A stretch of DNA of 64,000 nucleotides, taken from assembly GCF_026626335.1 (NCBI RefSeq), contig NZ_JAPNTZ010000020.1:62001-126000 (forward strand), written 5' to 3'. The notes under the pieces are model-generated. The model saw nothing but the letters and a program-made list of their open reading frames with translations. It did not search any database and was not told the DNA's origin. A program made the position numbers and the translations under genes. The stretch comes from Paractinoplanes pyxinae. GTDB lineage: Bacteria; Actinomycetota; Actinomycetes; Mycobacteriales; Micromonosporaceae. Positions 1 to 6,654 of the stretch are shown piece after piece; positions within the stretch are counted from its first letter, which is position 1; each line of letters starts with the position of its first letter.

Positions 1-89
1 AGCCGAAGCCCGCCCGGCGCCCGGCCACCCTGGCCGACCAACTGCCCAAGCCCCGCCGTAAGGCTGACGGCGACCAGCCCTCGAGCTGA
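1..89 (+). CDS. 3' end of an unidentified protein (partial)
   Basis: An open frame enters from the left edge and stops at TGA 87-89, only 4 bases before the stop of the convergent dehydrogenase gene. The 28 visible residues are rich in Pro, Lys, Arg and Ala, which looks like a basic, disordered C-terminal tail. No domain is visible, so no function can be given. The reading frame and the position of the stop next to a convergent gene make it a plausible gene end. Confidence 0.5.
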   Translation, partial: PKPARRPATLADQLPKPRRKADGDQPSS

Positions 90-93
90 GGGG

Positions 94-831
94 TCAGCGG
101 AAGACGAGGCCGCCGCCGACCTCGAGCACCTGGCCGGTCAGCGCGCCCGAACCCTCCGAGACGAGCAGCCGCACGGTGGCGACCAGGTCCTCGGGGACCA
201 GGGCGCGCGGCACCGCCTGGGTGGCCAGCAGCGGAGCGTGCGCCTCGGCGTCCCGGCCGGCGGCCAGCTCGGCCTCGCCCTCGGTGCGGATGGCGCCCGG
301 CGACAGCGCGTTGACGGTGATGCCGGCCGGTCCCAGCGCGCGAGCCAGCGACCGGGTCAAGCCGATCAGGGCGGCCTTGCTCGACACGTACGCGGGACCG
401 GACGGGCCACCCATGCGCACGGTCGGCGAGACGACGTTGACGATGCGGCCCCAGCCCCGCTCGGCCATCCCGGGGCTGAGAGACTGGGCGAGCAGCATCG
501 GCGCCGTGACGTTGACCGCGAACGTCTGCTGCCACTCGGTCAGCGGCAGCTCGTCGAACGCCACATTGGACGCCTTGGCCGCGTTATTGACCAGCACGTC
601 GATCGGGCCGGCGCGCTCGGCCAGGCCGCGCACGGCGCCGGCGTCGGCCAGGTCCGCGTCGAGCAGGGTGGCCTCCGCGCCCAGGTCGCGGCAGAGTCGG
701 GCGACGTTCTCGGCTTCCTCGTCGGCGTCCAGGTGATGCAGCCACAGATGGTGTCCCGGCCGGGCCAGGCCGACGGCCAGGGCCGCCCCGATGCCGCGCC
801 GAGCGCCCGTGATCAGAATCCGCCGCCCCAT
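94..831 (-). CDS. SDR family oxidoreductase (FabG-like)
   Basis: This is a 245-residue classical short-chain dehydrogenase/reductase. It has the N-terminal nucleotide-binding glycine motif GARRGIG, the NNAA motif, and the catalytic Ser followed by Tyr-x-x-x-Lys (YVSSK). The C-terminal GQVLEVGGG is typical of 3-oxoacyl-ACP-reductase-like enzymes. The length fits the classical family of about 250 residues. I chose ATG 831 because AAGGTGA lies just upstream; a GTG at 840 has no spaced ribosome site. The substrate cannot be told from sequence. It is probably a cytoplasmic NAD(P)-dependent ketone or aldehyde reductase. The gene is monocistronic and converges with the gene at the left edge. Confidence 0.85.
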   Translation of the reverse strand: MGRRILITGARRGIGAALAVGLARPGHHLWLHHLDADEEAENVARLCRDLGAEATLLDADLADAGAVRGLAERAGPIDVLVNNAAKASNVAFDELPLTEWQQTFAVNVTAPMLLAQSLSPGMAERGWGRIVNVVSPTVRMGGPSGPAYVSSKAALIGLTRSLARALGPAGITVNALSPGAIRTEGEAELAAGRDAEAHAPLLATQAVPRALVPEDLVATVRLLVSEGSGALTGQVLEVGGGLVFR

Positions 832-907
832 GCCGTTCACCTTAAGCCGATCAACCTCGGAAAAGACCAGGTGAACATCGATGTGTTGAACGCCGCCGGC
901 CGAAAGG

Positions 908-952
908 GGCGTGGCCGAGCGGCCCGCTGGCGCTGGGTCGCTCGGCCACGCC
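908..952 (-). terminator. Terminator hairpin after the EamA exporter gene
   Basis: A perfect 14-bp inverted repeat (908-921 with 939-952) encloses a 17-nt loop. On the minus strand it lies 58 nt past the exporter's stop codon and is followed by a short CCTTT run. Stem length and position fit an intrinsic-type terminator, although the T tract is weak, as is common in high-GC actinomycetes. Confidence 0.7.
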
Positions 953-1009
953 TGTCTTCATGGTGCCCCGCCGCGGCGGTCATCGCACTGCGCCGAGGAC
1001 AGGTGTCGG

Positions 1010-1915
1010 TCAGCTGCGCTCGGCCAACGCGGCCGTCGCGGACGTGGGAACGGGCGCGGGCTGGGTGGGAGCGGGGCGGGTCGAGAGCCAGCAACCCGCG
1101 GCGACCAGGGCGAAGCCGGCGAGCGTGCTCACTCCGAAGTGCTCGTCGAGCAAGGCCACGCCCAGCAGCACGGCGACCACGGGGTTCACGTAGGTGACCA
1201 GCCCGGCGCGGGTCGAGCCGACCTGGGCGATGAGCTGGTAGAAGGCGAGCAGGGCGAGCGCGGTGCAGAAGAGGCCGAGCACCGCCAGCGACGCCCACGC
1301 CTCCATGCGTACGGGATCGGTCGGCAAAGCGAACAGCGTGAACGGCAGCAAAGCCAGCGCGGTGATGCCGGTGGTGGCGCCGACCAGCGACTCGGTGGGC
1401 ACGTCGGCCAGGCGGCGCTGGACGAGCATCGTGGCCACGGCGTAGCTGATCGCCGCGACCAGCACCATGCCGGCGCCGAGCAGGCCGAGGCGGCCACCGG
1501 AGAGGTCCAGGCCGACCAGCAGGGCCACCCCGCCGAAGCCGAGAACCAGGCCGGCCACGCGGATCGGGGTGAGCCGCTCGGTGCGGGCCATGAGCAGGGC
1601 GATGGCGACCGGTTCGACCGCGATGAGCAGGCCGGTCAGCGACGAGCTGATGTGCGTTTCGCCGTACGTGATGAGCAGGAACGGCCCGAGGATGTGCACG
1701 AAGGCCAGGACGACGACCGGGCCCATGCGACCGCGCAGCCGGGCCAGCGAACCACGCGCGGCGGCGATCGGCAGCAGCACGAGCGCGGCGATCGCGACCC
1801 GGCCGAACACCACGAGCAGCGGCGACAGGTCCTCGATGGCAATCTTGATCAGGAAGTACGGGATGCCCCAGAGCACCGAGACCACGAGGAAGAGAAACCA
1901 GGCGCGTCGATTCAC
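1010..1915 (-). CDS. EamA/DMT-family transporter
   Basis: This is a 301-residue integral membrane protein of the drug/metabolite transporter superfamily. About ten hydrophobic helices can be followed, arranged as two EamA repeats. The first begins near residue 1 (FLFLVVSVLWGIPYFLIK) and the second half contains the usual YAVATMLVQ and LNPVVA-like segments (here YVNPVVAVLLG). GTG 1915 starts the first helix directly; the longer upstream frame is charged and runs over the promoter of the divergent LysR gene. Relatives export amino acids, metabolites or drugs. The substrate is unknown. The divergent LysR regulator probably controls it. Confidence 0.85.
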   Translation of the reverse strand: MNRRAWFLFLVVSVLWGIPYFLIKIAIEDLSPLLVVFGRVAIAALVLLPIAAARGSLARLRGRMGPVVVLAFVHILGPFLLITYGETHISSSLTGLLIAVEPVAIALLMARTERLTPIRVAGLVLGFGGVALLVGLDLSGGRLGLLGAGMVLVAAISYAVATMLVQRRLADVPTESLVGATTGITALALLPFTLFALPTDPVRMEAWASLAVLGLFCTALALLAFYQLIAQVGSTRAGLVTYVNPVVAVLLGVALLDEHFGVSTLAGFALVAAGCWLSTRPAPTQPAPVPTSATAALAERS

Positions 1916-1930
1916 ACCTCGACCCTGCTC

Positions 1931-1956
1931 CCGTACGGTAGTAAGCGGTAGTACCG
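1931..1956. promoter_or_regulatory. Candidate LysR operator in a divergent promoter
   Basis: The 70-bp gap between the exporter and the LysR gene holds a direct repeat CGGTAGTA at 1936-1943 and 1946-1953, exactly one helical turn apart. The second copy is part of a perfect inverted repeat CGGTA-G-TACCG (1946-1956). An 8-bp palindrome CCGTACGG sits at 1931-1938. Dyad elements in the shared promoter of a divergently transcribed LysR gene are the usual recognition and activation sites. The assignment is inferred from position and symmetry. Confidence 0.5.
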
Positions 1957-1985
1957 ACTTGCTGAAGCCGTAATTAGGTGAGCTT

Positions 1986-2897
1986 ATGATCGACGTACGC
2001 CGGGTGGCCGTGCTCCGCGAGGTGGCGCGGCTCGGCAGCTTCAATCAGGCCGCGACGTCGCTGCGCCTCACGCCGTCGGCCGTGTCGCAGCAGATCGCCG
2101 CGCTGGAACGCGAGCTCGGCGCGGCCGTCGTGCTGCGCAGCACGCGCGGGGTCGAGCTCACCGGGGCCGGCCGGGTGCTGGTCGAGGCGGGTGAGGCGAT
2201 CGCGGCCGAGCTGGCCCACGCCGAGCGCGAGATCGCCCGCCTGGGCACGGCCGACAGCCTGACCGTGGCCACCTTCACCAGCGGCGGCCAGGGCCTGCTG
2301 CCGGCCGCTCTGACCCGGTTCGCCGCCGAGCGTCCCGGTGTCGAGTTCACCGTCATGGAGAACGAACCCGAGGATGCGCTGCCGCTGGTGCGCTCGGGCG
2401 CCGCCGACCTCGCGCTCGTCTATCACTTCGACGAACTTCCCCCCGTACGTCCGGGGGACCGCTCCGGTCTGGCCTATGCCCCGCTGCTGGACGACCCGAT
2501 GTGGATCGTGATGCCCGCCGCGCATCCGCTGGCCCGGCGCGAGTCCGTCACGATCGCCGAACTGGCCGACGAGCGCTGGGTGCACGGCTGCCTGCAGATC
2601 GTCGACATGCTCGACCACTACGCGGCGCTGGCCGGTTTCGAGATCCGCACGGCCTGCCGCGGCACCGACTACATCTTCGCCCAGTCGCTGGTGCGGGCCG
2701 AGGTCGGCATCAGCATGATCCCGCAGGTCGCGCTGACCGCCGGCGCCCAGCCGGGCCTGGCCGCCGTACCTCTGGCCCCGCCCTGCCCGTGCCGCTACAT
2801 CGGCATCGTCACTCCCCGCCGCCGCCCCAACCCGTTGACCGACGCCCTGGTCCGGGCGCTGCACGATACGGTGGCCGCACTGCCGATCCCGGCTTGA
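1986..2897 (+). CDS. LysR-family transcriptional regulator
   Basis: This 303-residue protein has an N-terminal winged helix-turn-helix (about residues 1-60, with GSFNQAATSLRLTPSAVSQQ and the following wing) and a C-terminal periplasmic-binding-protein-like effector domain from about residue 90. Length and layout match the LysR family. It starts at ATG 1986 and is divergent from the EamA exporter, with a dyad-rich 70-bp gap between them. LysR proteins usually autoregulate and activate the divergent gene in response to a small ligand. The likely job is therefore ligand-dependent control of the exporter; the ligand is not recognisable. Confidence 0.9.
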   Translation: MIDVRRVAVLREVARLGSFNQAATSLRLTPSAVSQQIAALERELGAAVVLRSTRGVELTGAGRVLVEAGEAIAAELAHAEREIARLGTADSLTVATFTSGGQGLLPAALTRFAAERPGVEFTVMENEPEDALPLVRSGAADLALVYHFDELPPVRPGDRSGLAYAPLLDDPMWIVMPAAHPLARRESVTIAELADERWVHGCLQIVDMLDHYAALAGFEIRTACRGTDYIFAQSLVRAEVGISMIPQVALTAGAQPGLAAVPLAPPCPCRYIGIVTPRRRPNPLTDALVRALHDTVAALPIPA

Positions 2898-2956
2898 AAC
2901 CCGCATTCAGTACAGTTCTCGGGTCGGAATTTGCTTGTAAGGGATGGTCAGTAGGC

Positions 2957-4366
2957 ATGACGGGCGAACCTCAGACGGCCGCCATCGATCCGCAGCGGCT
3001 GGCGCTCTGCCTGTCCGTGATCGCCGAGGCGGAGGCGTTGCCGGCCGAGCACCCGGACGCGGTCGCCGTCCGCCGGGCCACCGCCGGGCTGTTCAAGACC
3101 GTGAAGCTTAAGCGCCGGCGGGAGCGTCGCGACGCGATCCTGGCCGCCGACCGCGCGGTCACCGAGGCCACGGCCACCGGCGCCCCGGGCCGGATCGACG
3201 ACGAGACGGCGGGCATCCCGCTGCGGTCCTCGGTCATTTCCGGTACGGCGGGAGTGCTGCGCCAGGCGCGCGGCTGCTACGTCTGCAAGCAGCGCTTCAC
3301 CCAGGTCGACGCGTTCTACCACCAGCTCTGCCCCGACTGTGCCGTGCTCAACCACGAGCGCCGCGACGCCCGCACCGACCTCACCGGCCGCCGGGCGCTG
3401 CTGACCGGCGGGCGCGCCAAGATCGGCATGTACATCGCGCTGCGGCTGCTGCGCGACGGCGCCGACCTGACGATCACCACGCGCTTCCCGCACGACGCTG
3501 TGCGCCGCTTCTCGGCCATGCCCGACAGCGCCGAGTGGCTGCACCGGCTCCGGGTCGTCGGTCTCGACCTGCGTGACCCAGCCCAGGTGGTCGGCCTGGC
3601 CGATTCGGTGGCCGCGCGCGGCCACCTCGACATCCTGGTCAACAACGCGGCCCAGACGGTGCGTCGCTCTCCGGGTTCGTACGCGGCCATCGCCGCCGCC
3701 GAGGCCGAGCCCCTACCCGACGGCCCCCTGCCCGAGCTGGAGTATTTCGGCACGGCAGGCGCCTCACCGGCTGCGGCGCTGACGTCGGGCGCCCCCGTGC
3801 TGACCCCGCAGCAGATCACCGAGATGGCGCTGACCGCCCGCTCGGTCGCGATCGACGCCGGCGGCCTGGTGCCCGACACGGCGCCCACCAACAGCTGGAG
3901 CGACCGGGTGCACGAGGTCGACCCGCTGGAGCTGCTCGAGGTGCAGCTGTGCAACGTCACCGCGCCGTTCGTGCTGGTCAGCCGCTTGCGTACGGCGATG
4001 ACGCGCTCGCCCCACCCGAGGCGCTACGTCGTGAACGTGTCAGCCATGGAAGGCATCTTCGCTCGTGGGTACAAGGGCGCCGGGCACCCGCACACCAACA
4101 TGGCCAAGGCCGCGCTGAACATGCTGACCCGCACCAGCGCCGTCGACATGTTCGCCGACGGCATCCTGATGACCAGCGTCGACACCGGCTGGATCACCGA
4201 CGAGCGCCCCCACCCGACGAAGATGCGGCTGCACGAGGAGGGCTTCCACGCCCCGCTCGATCTGGTCGACGGCGCGGCCCGCGTGTACGACCCGATCGTG
4301 CGCGGCGAGAAGGGCGAGGACCTGTACGGCGTCTTCCTGAAGGACTACGCCCCGGTCGACTGGTAG
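2957..4366 (+). CDS. SDR-fold protein with N-terminal zinc-ribbon-like motif, lacking catalytic Tyr
   Basis: This 469-residue protein has an Arg/Lys- and Ala-rich N-terminal region (1-95), then two CxxC pairs near 107-129 (CYVC and CPDC) that look like a small zinc ribbon, then an SDR Rossmann fold. The fold has a TGGRAKIG nucleotide loop near 148-156 and NNAA near 226. The Ser of the catalytic set is present (S362). Where Tyr-x-x-x-Lys is expected the sequence reads T380-NMA-K384, so the general-base Tyr is missing. An insertion of roughly 70 residues follows NNAA. ATG 2957 was chosen; the frame upstream overlaps the LysR gene. Substrate and activity are unknown. It may be a non-classical reductase or a sensor-like protein. 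Confidence 0.75.
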   Translation: MTGEPQTAAIDPQRLALCLSVIAEAEALPAEHPDAVAVRRATAGLFKTVKLKRRRERRDAILAADRAVTEATATGAPGRIDDETAGIPLRSSVISGTAGVLRQARGCYVCKQRFTQVDAFYHQLCPDCAVLNHERRDARTDLTGRRALLTGGRAKIGMYIALRLLRDGADLTITTRFPHDAVRRFSAMPDSAEWLHRLRVVGLDLRDPAQVVGLADSVAARGHLDILVNNAAQTVRRSPGSYAAIAAAEAEPLPDGPLPELEYFGTAGASPAAALTSGAPVLTPQQITEMALTARSVAIDAGGLVPDTAPTNSWSDRVHEVDPLELLEVQLCNVTAPFVLVSRLRTAMTRSPHPRRYVVNVSAMEGIFARGYKGAGHPHTNMAKAALNMLTRTSAVDMFADGILMTSVDTGWITDERPHPTKMRLHEEGFHAPLDLVDGAARVYDPIVRGEKGEDLYGVFLKDYAPVDW

Positions 4367-4371
4367 CCGGC

Positions 4372-4407
4372 GGTCGAGCCACGGCTTTGCCGGGCCGCGG
4401 CTCGACC
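4372..4407. terminator. Bidirectional terminator between convergent genes
   Basis: A 9-bp perfect inverted repeat (4372-4380 with 4399-4407) continues inward through one A-C mismatch and four more pairs, leaving a short loop. It fills the 57-bp gap between the stop of the zinc-ribbon SDR and the stop of the convergent glycine-rich gene, so it can serve both transcripts. Confidence 0.65.
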
Positions 4408-4423
4408 CCGAGCCCTTGAGTAC

Positions 4424-5509
4424 TCAGGTGCGGTCGGTGCCGCCGTCGCCCGGGCCGCCGTTGCCGTGCTTGCGGCCGCCACCGTCGCCGTGCCCACGAC
4501 CACCGTCACCCTGACCACGGCCGCCGTCGGTGGTGCCGTTGCCCGCGCCCGCCGCCCCGCCGCCGGAGGCCGAGCCGCCACCCGAGGCGGAGCCGCCAGC
4601 GCCGGTGCCAGTGCCTGAGCCGCTGCCAGTGCCGGTGCCGGTGCCGCTGCCAGTTCCAGTGCCCGAGCCGCTACCAGTCCCCGAGCCGCTGCCGGTACCG
4701 GTGCCCGAGCCGCTGCCAGTACCGGTGCCAGTACCGGCGCCCGCCCCGGTGCCGGTGCCACTACCCGAGCCCGAACCGGTGCCGGTGCCACTACCCGAGC
4801 CCGAACCGGTGCCGGTGCCGCTACCCGAGCCCGAACCGGTGCCGGTGCCACTACCCGAGCCCGAGCCCGAGCCCGTGCCGGTGCCGCTACCCGAGCCGGT
4901 GCCGGTGCCAGATCCGTTGCCGTTGCCGCCGCGGTTGTCGTCGCGCCCGCCGCGGTTGCCATCCTGGCCGCCACGGTTGTCATCCCGGCCGCCGCGGTTG
5001 CCATCCTGGCCGCCACGGTTGTCATCCCGGCCGCCGCGGTTGTCGTCCTGCCCGCCGCGGTTGTCGTCCTGCCCGCCACGGTTGTCATCCCGGCCACCGC
5101 GGTTGTCGTCGCGGCCACCACGGTTGTCATCGCGGCCACCGCGGTTGTCGTCGCGGTCGCCGAAGCGGTCGTCGCGGTCGCGGAACGGGAAGCGGTCGCC
5201 GTGGTGCCGGTTGCCGTGACCGAAGCGGTCCCAGCTGACCTCGAGGGCGAAGGTGCGCCGGCCCACGCGGTCGCAGTCGAAGTCGTCCCAGCGCCCGAGG
5301 CGCTCCCCGATCCGGCCGGCAATGACGCAGTCGCGGTAGTTCCGGAAGTACCGGACGACGCGGTCGCGGTCGGCCCCCTGCGAGGCCGACGCCGTCTTGG
5401 AGACGCCCGCGTCCGTCCCGGTCGCCGCCATGGCCGGGCCGGCACCCATGGTGACACCGGCGACAACACCAAGACTGGAAACGGAAAGCATCCGGGCAAT
5501 ACGGTTCAT
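4424..5509 (-). CDS. Secreted glycine-rich low-complexity repeat protein
   Basis: This 361-residue protein begins with a signal peptide ending near GPAMA-A (about residue 30). A short folded-looking segment follows, with two Cys (RDCVIAG and FDCDRVG, near 60-85) and an Arg/Asp/Phe-rich stretch. Next come about eleven copies of a seven-residue DDNRGGR/Q repeat, then a long Gly-Ser/Gly-Thr stretch, and a Gly/His/Asp-rich tail. I chose ATG 5509 because GGAGAAGG lies 7 nt upstream. No LPXTG motif or transmembrane anchor is seen, so it is probably released or loosely wall-associated. The function is unknown. Repeats of this kind suggest a flexible, hydrophilic extracellular or spore-surface polymer; the repeat number may vary. 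Confidence 0.7.
   Translation of the reverse strand: MNRIARMLSVSSLGVVAGVTMGAGPAMAATGTDAGVSKTASASQGADRDRVVRYFRNYRDCVIAGRIGERLGRWDDFDCDRVGRRTFALEVSWDRFGHGNRHHGDRFPFRDRDDRFGDRDDNRGGRDDNRGGRDDNRGGRDDNRGGQDDNRGGQDDNRGGRDDNRGGQDGNRGGRDDNRGGQDGNRGGRDDNRGGNGNGSGTGTGSGSGTGTGSGSGSGSGTGTGSGSGSGTGTGSGSGSGTGTGSGSGSGTGTGAGAGTGTGTGSGSGTGTGSGSGTGSGSGTGTGSGTGTGTGSGSGTGTGAGGSASGGGSASGGGAAGAGNGTTDGGRGQGDGGRGHGDGGGRKHGNGGPGDGGTDRT
4612..4918 (-). repeat. Gly-Ser/Gly-Thr coding minisatellite
   Basis: Inside the glycine-rich gene, six-base GGCACC/GGTAGC-like units and higher-order blocks of about 36-45 bp are repeated with few changes. Near-identical blocks begin close to 4745, 4785, 4821 and 4845. They encode alternating Gly-Ser and Gly-Thr. 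Such sequence is prone to slippage and unequal recombination. Confidence 0.8.
4924..5160 (-). repeat. 21-bp tandem repeat encoding DDNRGG units
   Basis: About eleven consecutive 21-bp units (consensus on the plus strand close to CGGTTGTCGTCGCGGCCACC) encode the seven-residue motif DDNRGG plus Arg or Gln, with DGN replacing DDN in two units. Unit boundaries stay in frame throughout. This favours selection for the encoded peptide. Confidence 0.85.
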
Positions 5510-5588
5510 TTCACACCTTCTCCTGAGCAAACGCCATGTCGGGAGAAGAAGATCATCCGCACGTTGCGTGACCCCGATATTGCCCAGC

Positions 5589-5630
5589 GTTTACCCCGTT
5601 CGGGCGGAAAGGCCGTCTATGGGGGTAAAC
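5589..5630. promoter_or_regulatory. Inverted repeat upstream of the glycine-rich gene
   Basis: Perfect 9-bp arms GTTTACCCC (5589-5597) and GGGGTAAAC (5622-5630) are separated by 24 bp. They lie about 80-120 bp upstream of the glycine-rich protein start and just after the stop of the SWIM gene. They could be a regulator-binding site for the secreted protein gene or part of a transcript-end structure. Only the symmetry is directly seen. Confidence 0.4.
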
Positions 5631-5650
5631 CAACCAGCCAAGCCGCCCGA

Positions 5651-6613
5651 CTACTCGTCCGGCAGGGCCAGATATGCGGGCCGCAAAACCTCAACGATCG
5701 GCCGCCCGTCCTCGGCCAACGGCGGCGGATCCAGCTGGTCGAGCAGCGCATCCGGCCTGCTCACAGCCCCCGGCCGCCCACCAACGGGCACGGCCGCCGG
5801 CACCGCACTCCCCCAGAACTCGTCCGCCTCGCCAAGCTCTTCCCCCAGCGCCGACCCCGAACCCGCGCCCGCGGCCCAGCCAGCGTCGGCAGCCGCGCCC
5901 GCAGCCCAGCCAGCGTCGGCGCCCGCGCCCGCGGCCCCGCCAGCGTCGGCGCCCGCGCCCGCCGCCGAGCCAGCCCCCGCAGTCGAGCCGGCCCCCGCAG
6001 TCGAATCCGCCGCGGTGGCACCTGCCCCTAACCGATCGCCGATGCCGGACGTGCGGCTCCCACCGCCGGCCCCGGACGAGATGGCCGCGACCGCCTTGGC
6101 ATTGCGCAGCTCCCGCAGATGAACCAGTAACTCGTCCCGCCCGCGCCCCCGCCACGCGAAAGCACCGAACGGATCCTCCTGAAAGCTGCGCGCCACCGCG
6201 TAACAGGTAGCCGCCAGATGCACGCACGGCATGGGCCACCGCTCGCACGAGCAGTCCATGGCCACCTCGTCCAGCGACAACGGCACCAGGCTGAGCCCCG
6301 CCCCGGCGAAGACGTCAGCGATCCCGTCGGGCATCCGCCCGCCCAGCAGCGAGGCCGCGTACCGGGCCTCCCCCGCCATCGTCTCTTCCAGGGCCGCCCA
6401 CTCCGAGGCGCCGAAGGCCCGCACCGCGATCCGCGACCGGAACGCCCGCGGATCGTCCGGCCCTCGCACCTGCGCCACGACCAGGCTGCTCGAGATCGTC
6501 AGGCTGCGCACGTGCCCCGACCGCTCGTCGCGCCGCCCGCGCGCGAACGTCGGCCCCATCCGCAGCGACTCGAACGTCCCCAGAAACGCGACAGCGAGCC
6601 GATCGTCAGTCAT
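5651..6613 (-). CDS. SWIM zinc-finger protein
   Basis: This 320-residue protein has a central SWIM-type zinc finger, CSCERWPMPCVHL (C-x-C-x6-C-x-H), near residues 120-135. An N-terminal domain of the kind that precedes SWIM fingers in actinobacterial helicase-partner proteins comes first (about 1-110). The second half carries an Ala/Gly-rich tandem repeat (about residues 200-255) and an acidic tail. It lies 41 nt downstream of the SNF2 helicase gene, the usual arrangement of this pair. It probably binds nucleic acid or partner protein and assists the helicase in DNA or chromatin-like processing, but the family's exact role is not established. Confidence 0.8.
   Translation of the reverse strand: MTDDRLAVAFLGTFESLRMGPTFARGRRDERSGHVRSLTISSSLVVAQVRGPDDPRAFRSRIAVRAFGASEWAALEETMAGEARYAASLLGGRMPDGIADVFAGAGLSLVPLSLDEVAMDCSCERWPMPCVHLAATCYAVARSFQEDPFGAFAWRGRGRDELLVHLRELRNAKAVAAISSGAGGGSRTSGIGDRLGAGATAADSTAGAGSTAGAGSAAGAGADAGGAAGAGADAGWAAGAAADAGWAAGAGSGSALGEELGEADEFWGSAVPAAVPVGGRPGAVSRPDALLDQLDPPPLAEDGRPIVEVLRPAYLALPDE
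5863..6000 (-). repeat. 30-bp tandem repeat in the SWIM gene
   Basis: Four to five imperfect 30-bp units (plus strand core CCCGCGCCCGCGGCCC then AGCCAGCGTCGG) encode a ten-residue Ala/Gly unit close to AGAGADAGWA. The repeat expands a linker between the zinc finger and the C-terminal region and is not part of a recognisable domain. Confidence 0.75.
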
Positions 6614-6654
6614 GAGGCGACCCCGCGGAGCACGACCCGGAAAGTGCAGGAGAG

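Noticed and set aside
2501..2956. N-terminal extension of the zinc-ribbon SDR into the LysR gene
   Set aside because: The extra 152 codons run in a shadow frame of the LysR gene; the protein family starts near ATG 2957.
4530..5219. A plus-strand Pro/Val/Leu repeat frame opposite the glycine-rich gene
   Set aside because: It is the complement of the Gly-Ser/Thr repeats. The minus-strand frame has a signal peptide and a ribosome site, and the plus-strand frame has neither.
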